Shown piece after piece: positions 10,701-21,276 of a stretch of DNA of 64,000 nucleotides (the stretch's first letter is position 1; the number at the start of each line of letters is the position of its first letter). The notes under the pieces were generated by a model. It was not told the origin of the DNA. It searched no databases and saw nothing but the letters and a program-made list of their open reading frames with translations. Location: NCBI GenBank assembly GCA_036172665.1, contig CM069873.1:47772001-47836000 (forward strand), read 5' to 3'. This DNA is from Prosopocoilus inquinatus (Eukaryota > Arthropoda > Insecta > Coleoptera > Lucanidae). The translations under genes and the position numbers were made by a program.

Positions 10701-11361
10701 TCATATAATTATTACACTGCATTACTTGGAGATCTTTGGAATACCTTGTTTTAATGTGATTGTAATGCGCCGACACGTCACTGATTTTGATGTTAAACGG
10801 AACAACCGATTACAACAACAAACTGTCTCAACACAATGGAAAAAGAAATTACACTAATTGACACGTAATTCAGAAGCTGGCAAAATGTAACTTCTGACTT
10901 GTAAATATATTTACTGAACTAACCGGCTATATGTTTTATTTACTTCAATAAAAGTCGTGATCGTCTAATTAAATTGGTCGAACCCCTCCTAAAGCTATAT
11001 TAATTAATTCTTCTGGCCAGGAACTTCGTCTACTCGAAACCAGGTAAAGGGTTTGAGGTACAGTGACTCTCGGTTATTTTCCCCCTGTATACTTTCGTCG
11101 CCCAAAGCTGTTACCCACTTGGTGGACCCGATTGACCGCTCATAATGACCGTACACTATGGGTGCTTAAGTCCAGCGGTCGAGAAGTCAATCCTCTATAT
11201 GATTTACAAAAGACGTGTATTTGTTTATCAATTTGCTGTTTTTTTTCTCTCTTTCCTTTTTTTAAGAGCGTTTAAATTGTTAGGTCAATTGGTTTTCGCG
11301 ATGCTAATGTAAATTACCTAATATGATAACTTATTTCTAAATCAATTATATTAAAGTTAAA
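10701..11361. other. Spacer between pol and env remnant; unassigned
   Basis: No coding frame fits. The part 10980-11215 is richer in GC (TTACCCACTTGGTGGACCCG) than its surroundings and may be a separate insertion or an LTR fragment. No partner sequence is visible. Confidence 0.35.
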
Positions 11362-14300
11362 CTATTTTCTACACAAAGGCCCTGGACGTGGTTCATCAGG
11401 TCGATCTTGCAATGAAAATTTCTTTTTGATTCTTTTTATCTTTCGCGTATGAATATTAGCTGGTCTTTTAAATATTTCTCTTATTCCTTTTTTATTTTGT
11501 TCAACTGAAGTTACATTTTCTTTATCATAGTAAGGGTCTGCCTTTCTAATTCGTTGTCTGGTAAAATACGCGATTGGTTCGTTGATTGTAATATTAGTAT
11601 TTTTATTTTTATTTTTGTTTTCTAACTTTTTAGTTTCTTTGTCGTAGTGTTTTTGATAAAGATGTTCGTAAAATGATAATACTTCGTTTTTGCGTTTATC
11701 ATTGTAAGCTTCATAGATGGTCTGATTTAAGTCGACCTCATGAGCATCTAAATTTTCGTACGGACCATAGAGTAAAGTAAAGGGTGTGTGTTTTGTAGCG
11801 GAATGAATCGACTGGTTGTATATCAGTGCAGAGGATGTCATCAGATTTTGAGGGGTGTCGTTTTTATTTTGTGCTTTAATGATTCTTATTTTTTCTAAAA
11901 GGGTTGAGTGTACTCTTTCTATAGAAGAATTCGAGGAACTATTGTAATTTGTGGTGAAATGCAGGACGATTTTGAACATAGTGCAATATTCTTGAAAGAC
12001 TTTATTTTTAAATTCTTTGCCTTCGTCGCAAACGATTTTCTTTGGGTAGCCATGGTGTGAGAAATAATGTCTTAATTTATAATTGTAACACTTGTGGTAT
12101 CCTTAATGAAGTAGGCTTGAACGTATCTGGAGAATAAATCGATTATTGTAAGGAACTTAATTCCTTCAAAACTAAAAGTGCCGATGTGAATTACATCAAA
12201 AGGTTTTTTTGCAAGCAGAGGTCCTGAGAATGGAACTTTATAAGTATTTCGTTCATATTTGCTTATGAGACAAATCTCACATTCATTTATTACGTTATTG
12301 ATTTTAATTCTCATATCGGGCCATGTAGTAAATTTGTTTTAAATAATTATACGTTTCTGTAATGCCATTATGATTTTTACGATGATAATACAATAATCAC
12401 GTCATACTGTTCGTCATTTTTCTGTAAATCTTTTGCTAAAACATTACTTTTAACGAATTTTACGTCGTTGGAAAATAATTTTTGGGTGACCGCTAAAAAT
12501 TTAGATTCTAACTATTTATCTTTAAAGTATATTCCGTACAACTTCTTAGGATCTACAAATTCTTCTAATATTTTCGTGATGTTCTGACGTTCGTGTCCGC
12601 GTCTAATTGTAATTTAATATTTCTGTTTTGCAAATGGTTTAGTATGTTCAATGCCATATGAGTCACCATATTTTAATATTATTCGATGTGCAAAATGATC
12701 AATTGGTTCTTCAGATATCAGCATTGTAAACACTGGGTTTTCTAATGCGGTATGTTGAGTAGCGTCCGACTCGTCGTTGTTTTATTTTCGTCACTTAGTA
12801 TTTGATCTATATCGTTAAGCGAAAGCGTTTGGTCTTCATCAACGTTGGAAAGTATAGATAAAAGGTCTAAATCTGGGTGTTCGTCAGTAACCTCTCTGGT
12901 ATTTATTTCAACACGGGATAGGGCATCAGCTACAGAATTTTCTTTGCCTTTTTTATATTGAACTTTATAGTCAAATTCTTCGAGTCATAATCGCCATTTA
13001 ACTAGTCTAGAGTTTGGATGTTTTAGTGAGAAAAGCCATACTAAAGGTTTATGGTTTGTTTCTATTACGAATTGTTTTCCATAAATATATGGCCTAAAAT
13101 GTTTGGTGGTTTCGACTGCACCTAGTAATTCACGTTCGATTGTAGAGTAGTTTCTCTCAGCGCTATTTAAAGTTCTTGAATAAAAGGCGATTGGCTTGTT
13201 ATTTTGGGATAATACTCCACCTATGGCTGTATTGGAAGCGTCAGTGGTAATATGGAATGTCTTTTTCAAAATCAGGATAAGTTAGAACAGGAGCATTGGT
13301 CAAAAATTATTTGCATTGGTAGACAGCTTGTGAATAGTCAGAGTTATTAATATCTATTTTTGCTCCTTTCTTTAAACAACTGGTGAATGAAACTTTGAAT
13401 AAATCGTCTGTAATATCCAACGAGTCCTAAAAATTTCTTAAGTTGTTTTTGGAATGGGGTATTTTTGGACGGCCTTAATTTTCGATGGATTAGATTTTAT
13501 GCCTTCTGGAATTATTAAATGTCCCAAAAATGGTACTTCTCTGCATAAAAATTCCGATTTATCTAGATGTATTTTTAAATTGTATTCTCTGAATTTATCA
13601 AATATTTTTCTAATGTGTACAATGTGGTCGTGAAGGGATTTTGAAAAGATAACTACATCGTCCATGTATACGAAACAAAATTTATAAAGATATTCCCTTA
13701 AAACATTGTCCATGACCCTTTGGAATGTATTAGGCGCGTTTCTAAGCCCAAAAGGCATCCTAACGTACTCCCAGTGCCCATTATTTACTGTGAATGCCGT
13801 TTTTTCAATGGACTCTGTATTCATTTGTTGAAAACCCTGGGCAAGGTCGAGAGTGGAAAAATAGGTACATTTGCCTAAATTGTCAAGGATTTCATCTATT
13901 CGAGGAAGGGGGTGTTTGTCTTCTATAACTAAGCGTCATTTTCTTTTGCCGCATTTTCTTAGGTACAATCCACACGGTTGAACTGTACGGAGAAATACTC
14001 GGTCTGATGATTTTGTTGTCTATTAGTTTTCTTATTTGATTTTGAATTTCGTTTTTTAGGCTATGAGGATATCTGAATGATATACAAAATATAGGTTCAT
14101 CGTCTGTGGTTCTAATTTTTACTGCATTTATAAAACTTAAGTCACAATTTTCATTATTAAAGGTGTCTTTATATTGTTTACAGAGAGAAATTATTTCTAT
14201 TTTTTCTTCCTGATTTAAGTGTTCTGTACGATAATATTCGGAACATCAAAATCACTAAATTGACCCTGTGTTTTTTTTTGTTTCAACATTAATTATTGGT

Positions 14301-14903
14301 TCTACTTCGATTTGTTCGTTAAAATTTATTTCTAATTCGCGTTCTTCTTCGAATGGAATTTTACAAAAACCATTTTTTGAGAAAGCAATTGACTCTGAAA
14401 TGAGAATATTATTGATATTTAATTCTTGTCCTTCATCGATGTTAACGGGAATTCTAATATGATTTCTTTCAGTTTGTTTGAAGGGCTTAAAATTATTAGG
14501 ATTTAATTCGAAAAAGAAAGGAATCTTGATATCTCCGATATTCAAGGCTTGGTCATTATAGTTTGTACTAGCTAACTTACGTAAATCGTGACTTCCTACA
14601 AGAGCGTCAAATCTGTCGTGCCATTTGACCACGTAGAAATCTATTTTATTATTTATTCCATACACTCTTAATATTGGGTAGGATAAATTTGTTTCGTCCG
14701 TGACCGTTTGATTTAGACTTTTAACGGTAAATTGTCTTTTAAATAAATAATCACTAAAATATTCGAAAGCAGGTTTTGGATTCATTATGGAGTTTGATGC
14801 ACCACTATCTATTAAAATTTTTAAATTTAGATTAGGTATTGTTATAAAAGGTAATTTCGGTTTGTCAAAAATTGAATTATATCCTAAGTTTACTGAAAAA
14901 CTT
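11362..14903 (-). pseudogene. pol: Errantivirus-like pol polyprotein (protease, RT, RNase H, integrase)
   Basis: Domains on the minus strand, in order. Protease near 14815 has ILIDSGASNSIM (DSG active site). RT has the FSTLDLAQGF block near 13850, MPFGLRNAPNTFQRVM, the YMDD box near 13655 and FLGHL. RNase H (13269-12985) has TTDAS and the ERELLG glutamate, but ETNHKPL carries Asn where the family has Asp. Integrase has Cys residues of the N-terminal zinc finger near 12275, IHIGTF with Gly at the first catalytic Asp position, the second Asp in VCDEGKEF near 12030, and the Glu in SSIERVHSTL. A basic C-terminal tail ends at 11362. Several frameshifts and stops are present. The RT boxes are intact; RNase H and integrase are predicted dead. 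The minus-strand frame at 14971 starts inside satellite DNA. Confidence 0.9.
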
Positions 14904-15246
14904 TCTGCAAATCGTTTTTGATTGCAGTGAAAACCTCGAGCATCCTCTGTACAGCTGAATAAATTGGACAAGTCGTTTTTGTTTGCAGTGGGAATGTCGA
15001 GCTACGTCTCTGCTGAAGAAGCCCCAAGCAGGGCTGAAACAGCTGTAAAGAGGATGCTCGAGGTTTTCACTGCAATCAAAAACGATTTGCACAACATTTT
15101 TCTAAAATCTTTCATTATGCTTTGATAGCAAGCATGGCCACCTTGCATGGGGGACTTATCAGGAGCAAATCCCGCTTCAATTTGTCTATCCTACTGCAAT
15201 GTCAGGTCAAAAAGCGATAGTAATATGTCGCTAATTTATCTGTTCA
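14904..15246. repeat. 311-bp satellite, head-to-head junction
   Basis: Positions 14904-14957 read in the forward sense (GATTGCAGTGAAAACCTCGA). From 14958 to 15246 the repeat reads in the reverse sense (GGGAATGTCGAGCTACGTCT through GGTCAAAAAGCGATAG). The switch lies near CAGCTGAATAAATTGG. The left edge abuts the protease of the Gypsy element. Confidence 0.88.
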
Positions 15247-15330
15247 TTTACTGTTCCGAGGCCGTTACACGAAAATGTTCGTTGGGGTCAATGTCGTCAT
15301 AACTGTATCGTATATAAAAAAATTTTGTGA

Positions 15331-15990
15331 AAATCGTTTTTGATTGCAGTGAAAACCTCGAGCAGCCTCTGGACAGCTGTTTCAGCCCTTCTAGGGGCTT
15401 CTTCAGCAGAGACGTAGCTCGACATTCCCGCTGCAAACAAAAACGACTTGCCCAATTTATTCGCATTTGCGGTGTAAGAGTGATGAACAGATAAAATAGC
15501 GACATCTTACGATCGCTTTTTGACCTGACATTGCAGTAGGATAGACAAATTGAAGCGGGATTTGCTCCTAATAAGTCCCCCACGCAAGGCAACCATGCTT
15601 GCTGTCAAAGCATAATGAAAGTTTTTAAAAAAATTTTGTGCAAATCGTTTTTGATTGCAGTGAAAACCTCGAGCAGCCTCTGGACAGCCGTTTCAGCCCT
15701 GCTAGGGGCCTCTTCAGCAGAGACGTAGCTCGACATTCCCACTGCAAACAAAAACAACTTGTCCAATTTATTCGCAATTGCGGTGTAAGAGTGATGAACA
15801 GATAAAATAGCGACATCTTACGATCGCTTTTTGACCTGACATTGCAGTAGGATAGACAAATTGAAGCGGGATTTGCTCCTAATAAGTCCCCCATGCAAGG
15901 CAACCATGCTTGCTGTCAAAGCATAATGAAAGGTTTTAAAAAAAAAATTGTGCAAATCGTTTTTGATTGCAGTGAAAACCTCGAGCAGGT
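15331..15990 (+). repeat. 311-bp satellite, about two tandem monomers
   Basis: TGATTGCAGTGAAAACCTCG recurs at 15341, 15652 and 15964, giving periods of 311 and 312 bp. Each monomer holds an imperfect inverted repeat (GCAGTGAAAACCTCGAGC against GCTCGACATTCCCACTGC), the TAGCGACATCTTACGATCGC core and a conserved CAAGCATGGTTGCC complement. Monomers differ by a few substitutions. The reverse strand carries an open frame of about 90 codons in each monomer, probably by chance. Confidence 0.92.
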
Positions 15991-16944
15991 TTATATCAAG
16001 ATTGAATTAAGCTGCATGTATGTACACCTTCACCAACCCTAAGTACCTTTTTAAATCCTGAATACGTACTGTAATTGTGTATTTTTTGTACGGAATTATC
16101 CTTCTGAACAGAAATTCGATATTTCAGGAGCTACATAAATAAATAAGAATAAAATATAATTTGTATTATTATATGAAAAATATCTTAAAGTATATACGAA
16201 TACTTGCTGCACGAATTGACAATTTGTGATTTCTTAAAATTTTGCCACCATGTGAATATGTTTTTATGTTGAATTTTATGCAAGAGTCTGCGCAGGTACA
16301 ATGGTAATCATGTATGCAAATTTGGTATTCTTCAGAAAATAACTGACAATTAACAAAACTTTTTGTTACCTCTTCTACTAAATATATTTCGTGGAAATTT
16401 TTAGAAGTCACTTCCCAATCATTTTCAGTCTGAACAATTAAACTTAAACTTTTATCCAAAGTTTCCATATTCTTATTTTGATGTCTGATCTCCTTAACTT
16501 TTGAAGAAATTTTTCCTTTGTGTTTTGAAATTGAATAATTTATCCCGAACTAGCTTCATAATTGCATGTATAGCCTTATCTAATCTTTTCATCCTTCTTC
16601 CTTTTAAGTATATGTATTTCATAGTCGTGTGTAAACTTTCAAGGTGCATATTGTGTCATATGCCCAGTTCTCTGATGAATGAGAGTATGTATTTTTGAAA
16701 TACTTTTTAAAGTCAATAACTTCAGGATCTACGACATGCAGAAAATTGTGCAATATTTTTTCCAAAGGAACAGATATCTCTTTCTTCTAATAACGTCCTC
16801 TTATTTATATGTTTCGATCTAAAGCATAATTTAAATGAATCCAATTAATATTATAAACTAACTACATTACCTGTTTTTCCTCTTGACTTAATTTTATTAA
16901 GCTTCATTCGCCAGGCTCGTTCTGCATGCCATGTATAGTACAAC

Positions 16945-17124
16945 CTAATAAACAATTTATTTTAAATTTTTAATACTGATGACACTAAAGAGTGTTTTTT
17001 TTTTTTAATTTGGCGTCCAGAGTGCTGTGGATGCTTTTGTTTGTATGCATTTTAAATAAACCGTACGCTTATCACAACCCACTGAACGCCAGATTAAGAA
17101 AGAAACACTCCTCGTAATACGTAC
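16945..17124 (-). other. Probable intron in the MULE transposase
   Basis: The minus-strand donor is AAAAG|GTACGT at 17124 and the acceptor TTTATTAG| at 16945. Joining the exons keeps the frame between PNK and LYYTWH, whereas the 180 bp in between contains stops. Confidence 0.65.
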
Positions 17125-17172
17125 CTTTTATTTGGTATTCCCATTATATCCACCCATGCATTATAACATATA

Positions 17173-18155
17173 CCGGGTGTCCCGCGCCATGTGCTCACCC
17201 TTCTAGAATCTTTATTTATTAATCGATCAACCTGAATTTTGGAGGCAATAAACTAAATAAAAAATGGAATTTTCCGACATACAGATAGTCTTCATAGGAC
17301 TTCCGGTTCCGCCGGAAGTGATATCAACTTTCTTATTTTAAATAGAACACCCTATATATTTTTACATATTTAAAATCTACGGATCATTACGAGTCCGAAT
17401 ACGTATCAATTGTTAATTTTGGTTTCCATAACAACGAAAAAAAAAACTTTTTTATTTTTCAATCTAGAAAGCTGTGAATCGCATTTTTTCGATCTAATGC
17501 GATCAAGTGTTTCGAAAAAATCACTCCTTTGATGGTATTTTGGTTTTTAACATTTTTACAGTATTTGAAATTTTCATTAGCTCTTAACTCATCTTTTTCG
17601 ATAGAACCTCATATGTTTCTTAGTTTAGTCCAACTGAACATTTTTTTCTGAATACGCTGATACCAAATACGTCATATTTTCTTTAAAAATAATTTAAAAT
17701 AGAGCATGTTTTATTGAAATTTTACGCTCCCACAAATGAGTTAAGAGCTAATGAAAATTTCAAAAACTGTAAAAATGTTAAAAATCAAAATACCATCAAA
17801 GGAGTGATTTTTTCGAAACACTTGATCGCATTAAATCGAAAAAATGCGAATCATAGCTTTCTAGATTGAAAAATAAAAAAGTTTTTTTTTTCGTTGTCAT
17901 GGAAACCAAAATTAACAATTGATACGCATTCGGACTCATAATGCTCCGAAGATTTTAAATATGTAAGAATATGTAGGGTGTTCCATTTAAAATAAGAAAG
18001 TTGATATCACTTCCGGCGAAACCGGAAGTCCTATGACAACTATCAGTATGTCGAAAAATTCCATTTTTTGTTTAATTTATCATCTCCAAAATTCAGGTTA
18101 ATCGATTAATAAATAAATATTCTAGAAGGGTGAGCACATGGCGCGGGACACCCGG
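17173..18155. mobile_element. Large palindromic fold-back element (983 bp)
   Basis: The ends CCGGGTGTCCCGCGCCATGT and ACATGGCGCGGGACACCCGG are perfect inverted repeats. Arms of about 419 bp (17173-17591 and 17737-18155) pair along their full length with scattered mismatches around a 145-bp centre. TATA flanks both sides (17169-17172, 18156-18159), giving a TA or TATA duplication. It lies inside MULE coding sequence and has no transposase of its own. A minus-strand frame runs from the MULE into the right arm. Confidence 0.92.
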
Positions 18156-18937
18156 TATATTTGCCAAATCTGACATAAAAATATTTGGTGTTATTGTGGA
18201 AGTTTTATCTTTGATTTTTGAGAAAAATAAGCAGTAAATATCCTTGTCAGATCGATTTGTTATTAGGAAACTGCATGAAAATTCTTCCCTCAAGTCATCA
18301 ATTATTAACAATGTTGTCAACTCAAACTCGTAGCTGTTCACACCATAAGTTTCATCAATACGCAAAACGTCTGAGCCATATTTTAAGAGTAACTCTTTCT
18401 GAGCCGGTGTCATAATAATTAAAACAAAGTCTTCTTCTTTCAGTGCTGGTTCTTCTTTCGAAACAACTCCTTGGGGTTTATAAAAGAGCATACAATTTTC
18501 CTCTTCTTTCATTTTTGTTACCCACGCATCAACACTTACAGCATCACTGCTGTGTCTAACTGAAGATGAACTTAAATTAAATAACTGTTCTATGTTATGT
18601 AAATTTTTGGGATCAGGAGGTCTATTTTTTCGAAATTATCATCAATTATTTCATCACTCACCTCGTTCAAAATTGCATCAAAAGAAATTTTACTTGTAAT
18701 TTTTTGAGCCAACATTTGTCTGATTTGTCTTTTTAATATTAAATGTTGCATTTCCATTCGATGATCTACATGGGTTGACATAAATTCTACTGTGCATATG
18801 TTGTTCGAAATATTTTTTATTAACTTAACACGCGCGTGTGAGCGCACGTTTTGTTTTGTTCTGCTTTAATTTCATTCTTAATCTAATAATTATATACCTT
18901 TTTAAAGTGCAAGTGAGTTCATAACAGTGATTAAAAT

Positions 18938-19768
18938 GCCAAACAGTGTGTGATGTGTAAATCAATGATTACTCCTACTGTTCCCGGTATAAAATGCTTT
19001 TCTTGCCTGTCTGCTTACCTTATCAAATGCGTGAACGTTTCCAAGCCTCATTATGAGATGTTCAGGGTAACAGAAGGGATGGGCTGGAGCTGCCCAAATT
19101 GTCGCCAATCCGCAAATAATGTAGTAAACTCTAATTCTAATTTGAATTCGGGTTGCGATTGTTGCAAAATTATTCCTCATTTACAAGATATAATCAATGA
19201 GTTAAAATCTGCGGTCGAAATGCTGAAAAACCAGCTCAAGCAACTCAACAAAACATCTCAAGATAACGACGCTGAAGAAATAATCCAAGAGGTCACGGAT
19301 AGAATTAATCGTAAGCAAAACGTTATGTTATACGGTATACCTGAAGAGGCTTCAGAAAAATCAGCCGTTGAACGCGCTACTGAGGAAAAGAATTATATCG
19401 CAGATTTCTTGCGTTTTTTATCCCCTACCGAAAACATTCCCGCCTCAGCTATTCAAAAATGTTACCGTGTCGGTAAATTTGCCCCGCATGCTGCTAGACC
19501 TCGTCCCATAAAAGTCAAACTATGTGATGATGAAATGGTAATTGGCATAATAAGGAAAATCAATAATCGCCGTCCTGCAATTCAAGAAAGTCCCAAGTTC
19601 AATGGTGTGTCAGCCTCGTTTGACCAAACTCCAAAACAAGCTGCGCAGATTCGTAAATTAAAACTGGAACTTGCCCAGAGATTAGAAAACGGTGAATCCG
19701 GACTTGCGATAAATTTTTTTCAGGGTGCTCCTCGTATTGTTACCAATGCTCCAAGTAATTTAAACTAA
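18938..19768 (+). CDS. ORF1 protein of the non-LTR element
   Basis: This frame is intact, 276 codons. I choose the ATG at 18938 because it is in frame, is the first ATG and follows the leader; a later ATG lies at 18953. The N-terminus holds Cys pairs (IKCFSC and WSCPNC) in a PHD/zinc-finger-like arrangement. Next come a predicted coiled coil (INELKSAVEMLKNQLKQLNK) and a C-terminal domain opening RKQNVMLYGIPE, a start seen in RNA-binding domains of CR1/jockey-type ORF1 proteins. The expected role is binding element RNA and acting as a nucleic acid chaperone in the RNP. The open frame contrasts with the damaged ORF2. The initial Cys of the finger may be lost (MPNSVMCK). Confidence 0.8.
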   Translation, partial: AKQCVMCKSMITPTVPGIKCFSCLSAYLIKCVNVSKPHYEMFRVTEGMGWSCPNCRQSANNVVNSNSNLNSGCDCCKIIPHLQDIINELKSAVEMLKNQLKQLNKTSQDNDAEEIIQEVTDRINRKQNVMLYGIPEEASEKSAVERATEEKNYIADFLRFLSPTENIPASAIQKCYRVGKFAPHAARPRPIKVKLCDDEMVIGIIRKINNRRPAIQESPKFNGVSASFDQTPKQAAQIRKLKLELAQRLENGESGLAINFFQGAPRIVTNAPSNLN

Positions 19769-19992
19769 TTAAGCCCAATAGTTTAGATTTAAGGATTTAC
19801 TACCAAAATACTCATAGCTGACGTAACAAAACTTTTGATTTTTTTAACGCTGCTTGTACTTTTCACCATGATCATTTGTGTTACCGAGACCTGGCTTTTT
19901 CCAACTATACACAATGCTGAAATTTTGCCCCCGACTTATACACTGTGTCCACATTTCGATGCTCACCATTGGCATCTCGGTTATTAGAAGAC

Positions 19993-20510
19993 ATAGAGCA
20001 ACGGTTAAATGGGGAACGTTTTGCAGAATTCAATGCTCGCAAAAAATCTCATTTCAAATTCACCATAACTTTTTTAAATTTTAAGATAATTTAAGAAAAC
20101 CAAAATTTGACGATTTCAATATTCCTCAATAACTCGATAACACCTAATGTGACCTCTTCTAAACTTTTACATTGTTCAGACACTTTTTTAAGACAAAGTT
20201 TTTGATGCAAACAGAAACCTCCGATTATTATTTGTTTTCAAGTTATTAACGCTAACTTTTGTTTTTCATACGGCACCCATATTAGGTTTTTGGTTAGTTA
20301 GATAGTCTTTAAAAAGAGCTTTTCAACGATGTATGACATACATGAACAATTTTTATTTTTAGGGGAGATATTAACAAAAACATAAATTAATCCGTTTTGA
20401 AATTAGTAGGCTATGGAAATAACCACTAAATACTGTAAAATAACGAAACGATATTGACGTAACAGATATTTGGAACTATAACAAACGAAAAAAAACCTGC
20501 TTCGAGACAA
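19993..20510. mobile_element. Unidentified insertion within ORF2
   Basis: The endonuclease frame is replaced by about 520 bp of non-coding AT-rich sequence. It holds phrases such as TTTGACGATTTCAATATTCC and TCCTCAATAACTCGATAACA. No terminal repeats were found, so its limits are approximate and a deletion plus fill-in is also possible. Confidence 0.4.
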
Positions 20511-21276
20511 ATTATTAATCTTGACGACATGCCGCAAAACATCTGGTTCCAGCACACAATTCCCAGTTTCTTGCTGAAAGATTGTAAATTTGCGTTTGTG
20601 AAACCTTTACTTTTCATTTTCAATGAAGCTCTCAAATGTGGTATTTTCCCTTCGTTTTGGAAACAATCTAGTCATTCCTGTATTTAAAAGTGGTGATGCT
20701 GCAAACATATCTAATTATCGTCATATTTCTCTACTTTGCAATTTCTCTAAAGTTTTTGAAATTATTCTATACTCTTATCTATATCTTCACATTAAGCAAT
20801 ATCTATGTCCAGAACAGCATGGCTTCGTGGAAAAGCGCTCCACCGTAACAAATCTTGCATGCTTCTCTCAATTTCTATGCGAATCTCTTGATCGTGGCTC
20901 TCAAGTTGATGTCGTTTATACAGATCTTGCTAAAGCTTTTGATCGCATAGATCATAAGCTCTTAATCTCCAAATTAAGGTCCTATAGTCTTACCCACTCA
21001 TTAAAACTTCTCTTGCAGTCGTATCTTTTGAACAGGCAGCAGCGAGTTTATTACAATGGTTTTTCGTCTCGAACTTACACTGCTTTTTCCGGTATTCCTC
21101 AAGTTGCGAACTTAGGACCTCTTCTTATTATACTTTTTATAAACGACCATCCCTTGTCCCTTACCAAGCAGAGCAAGATCCTAATGTACGCCAACGATGC
21201 TAAATTATTTCGTGTTGTTGATAGCCAAGAAGATGCCTTTCTTCTTCAAAACGATTTAATTTCCCTTTCTGACTGG

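Larger units (their letters stand above)
9880..14903 (-). mobile_element. Errantivirus-like Gypsy retrotransposon, 5'-truncated
   Basis: Read on the minus strand the order is protease (about 14.8 kb), reverse transcriptase, RNase H, integrase, an env remnant (10.7-10.0 kb), a polypurine tract and one LTR. This order, with an envelope gene after pol, is that of errantiviruses (insect Metaviridae). Gag, primer site and 5' LTR are missing: the element stops at about 14903, where the 311-bp satellite begins. Several catalytic residues are replaced and the frame is broken many times, so this is an old, dead copy. Confidence 0.88.
16169..18850 (-). pseudogene. MULE (Mutator-like) transposase with SWIM finger, interrupted
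   Basis: On the minus strand, 18847-18590 is the N-terminal region (VEFMSTHVDHRMEMQHLILK). Positions 18512-18160 hold the MULE catalytic start: EDFVLIIMTPAQKELLLKYG, then RIDETYGVNSYEFELTTLLI, with the probable first Asp in RIDETYG. The 983-bp palindrome interrupts the gene at 18156. Coding resumes at 17165 (YNAWVDIMGIPNK), followed by a plausible intron (16945-17124) and then LYYTWHAERAWR. The C-terminal part (16468-16169) has the SWIM pattern CTCADSC, with its CxH end altered to KTYSH. The region 16860-16480 has several stops. Insect MULEs share this layout. The element's terminal repeats were not found. Confidence 0.88.

Noticed and set aside
10609..10857. 82-codon plus-strand frame
   Set aside because: It is the complement of the env remnant leader region and has no family features.
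11063..11275. 70-codon plus-strand frame
   Set aside because: Reads through the unassigned GC-richer spacer; no recognisable domain, and no sign of a real start.
14877..15592. Small proteins with RGCSRFSLQSKTI-type sequence
   Set aside because: They are translations of the satellite, repeated with it; treated as non-coding unless constraint is shown.
14904..15990. CRISPR-like array
   Set aside because: The 311-bp period, near-identical whole monomers and eukaryotic context fit satellite DNA, not repeats with unique spacers.
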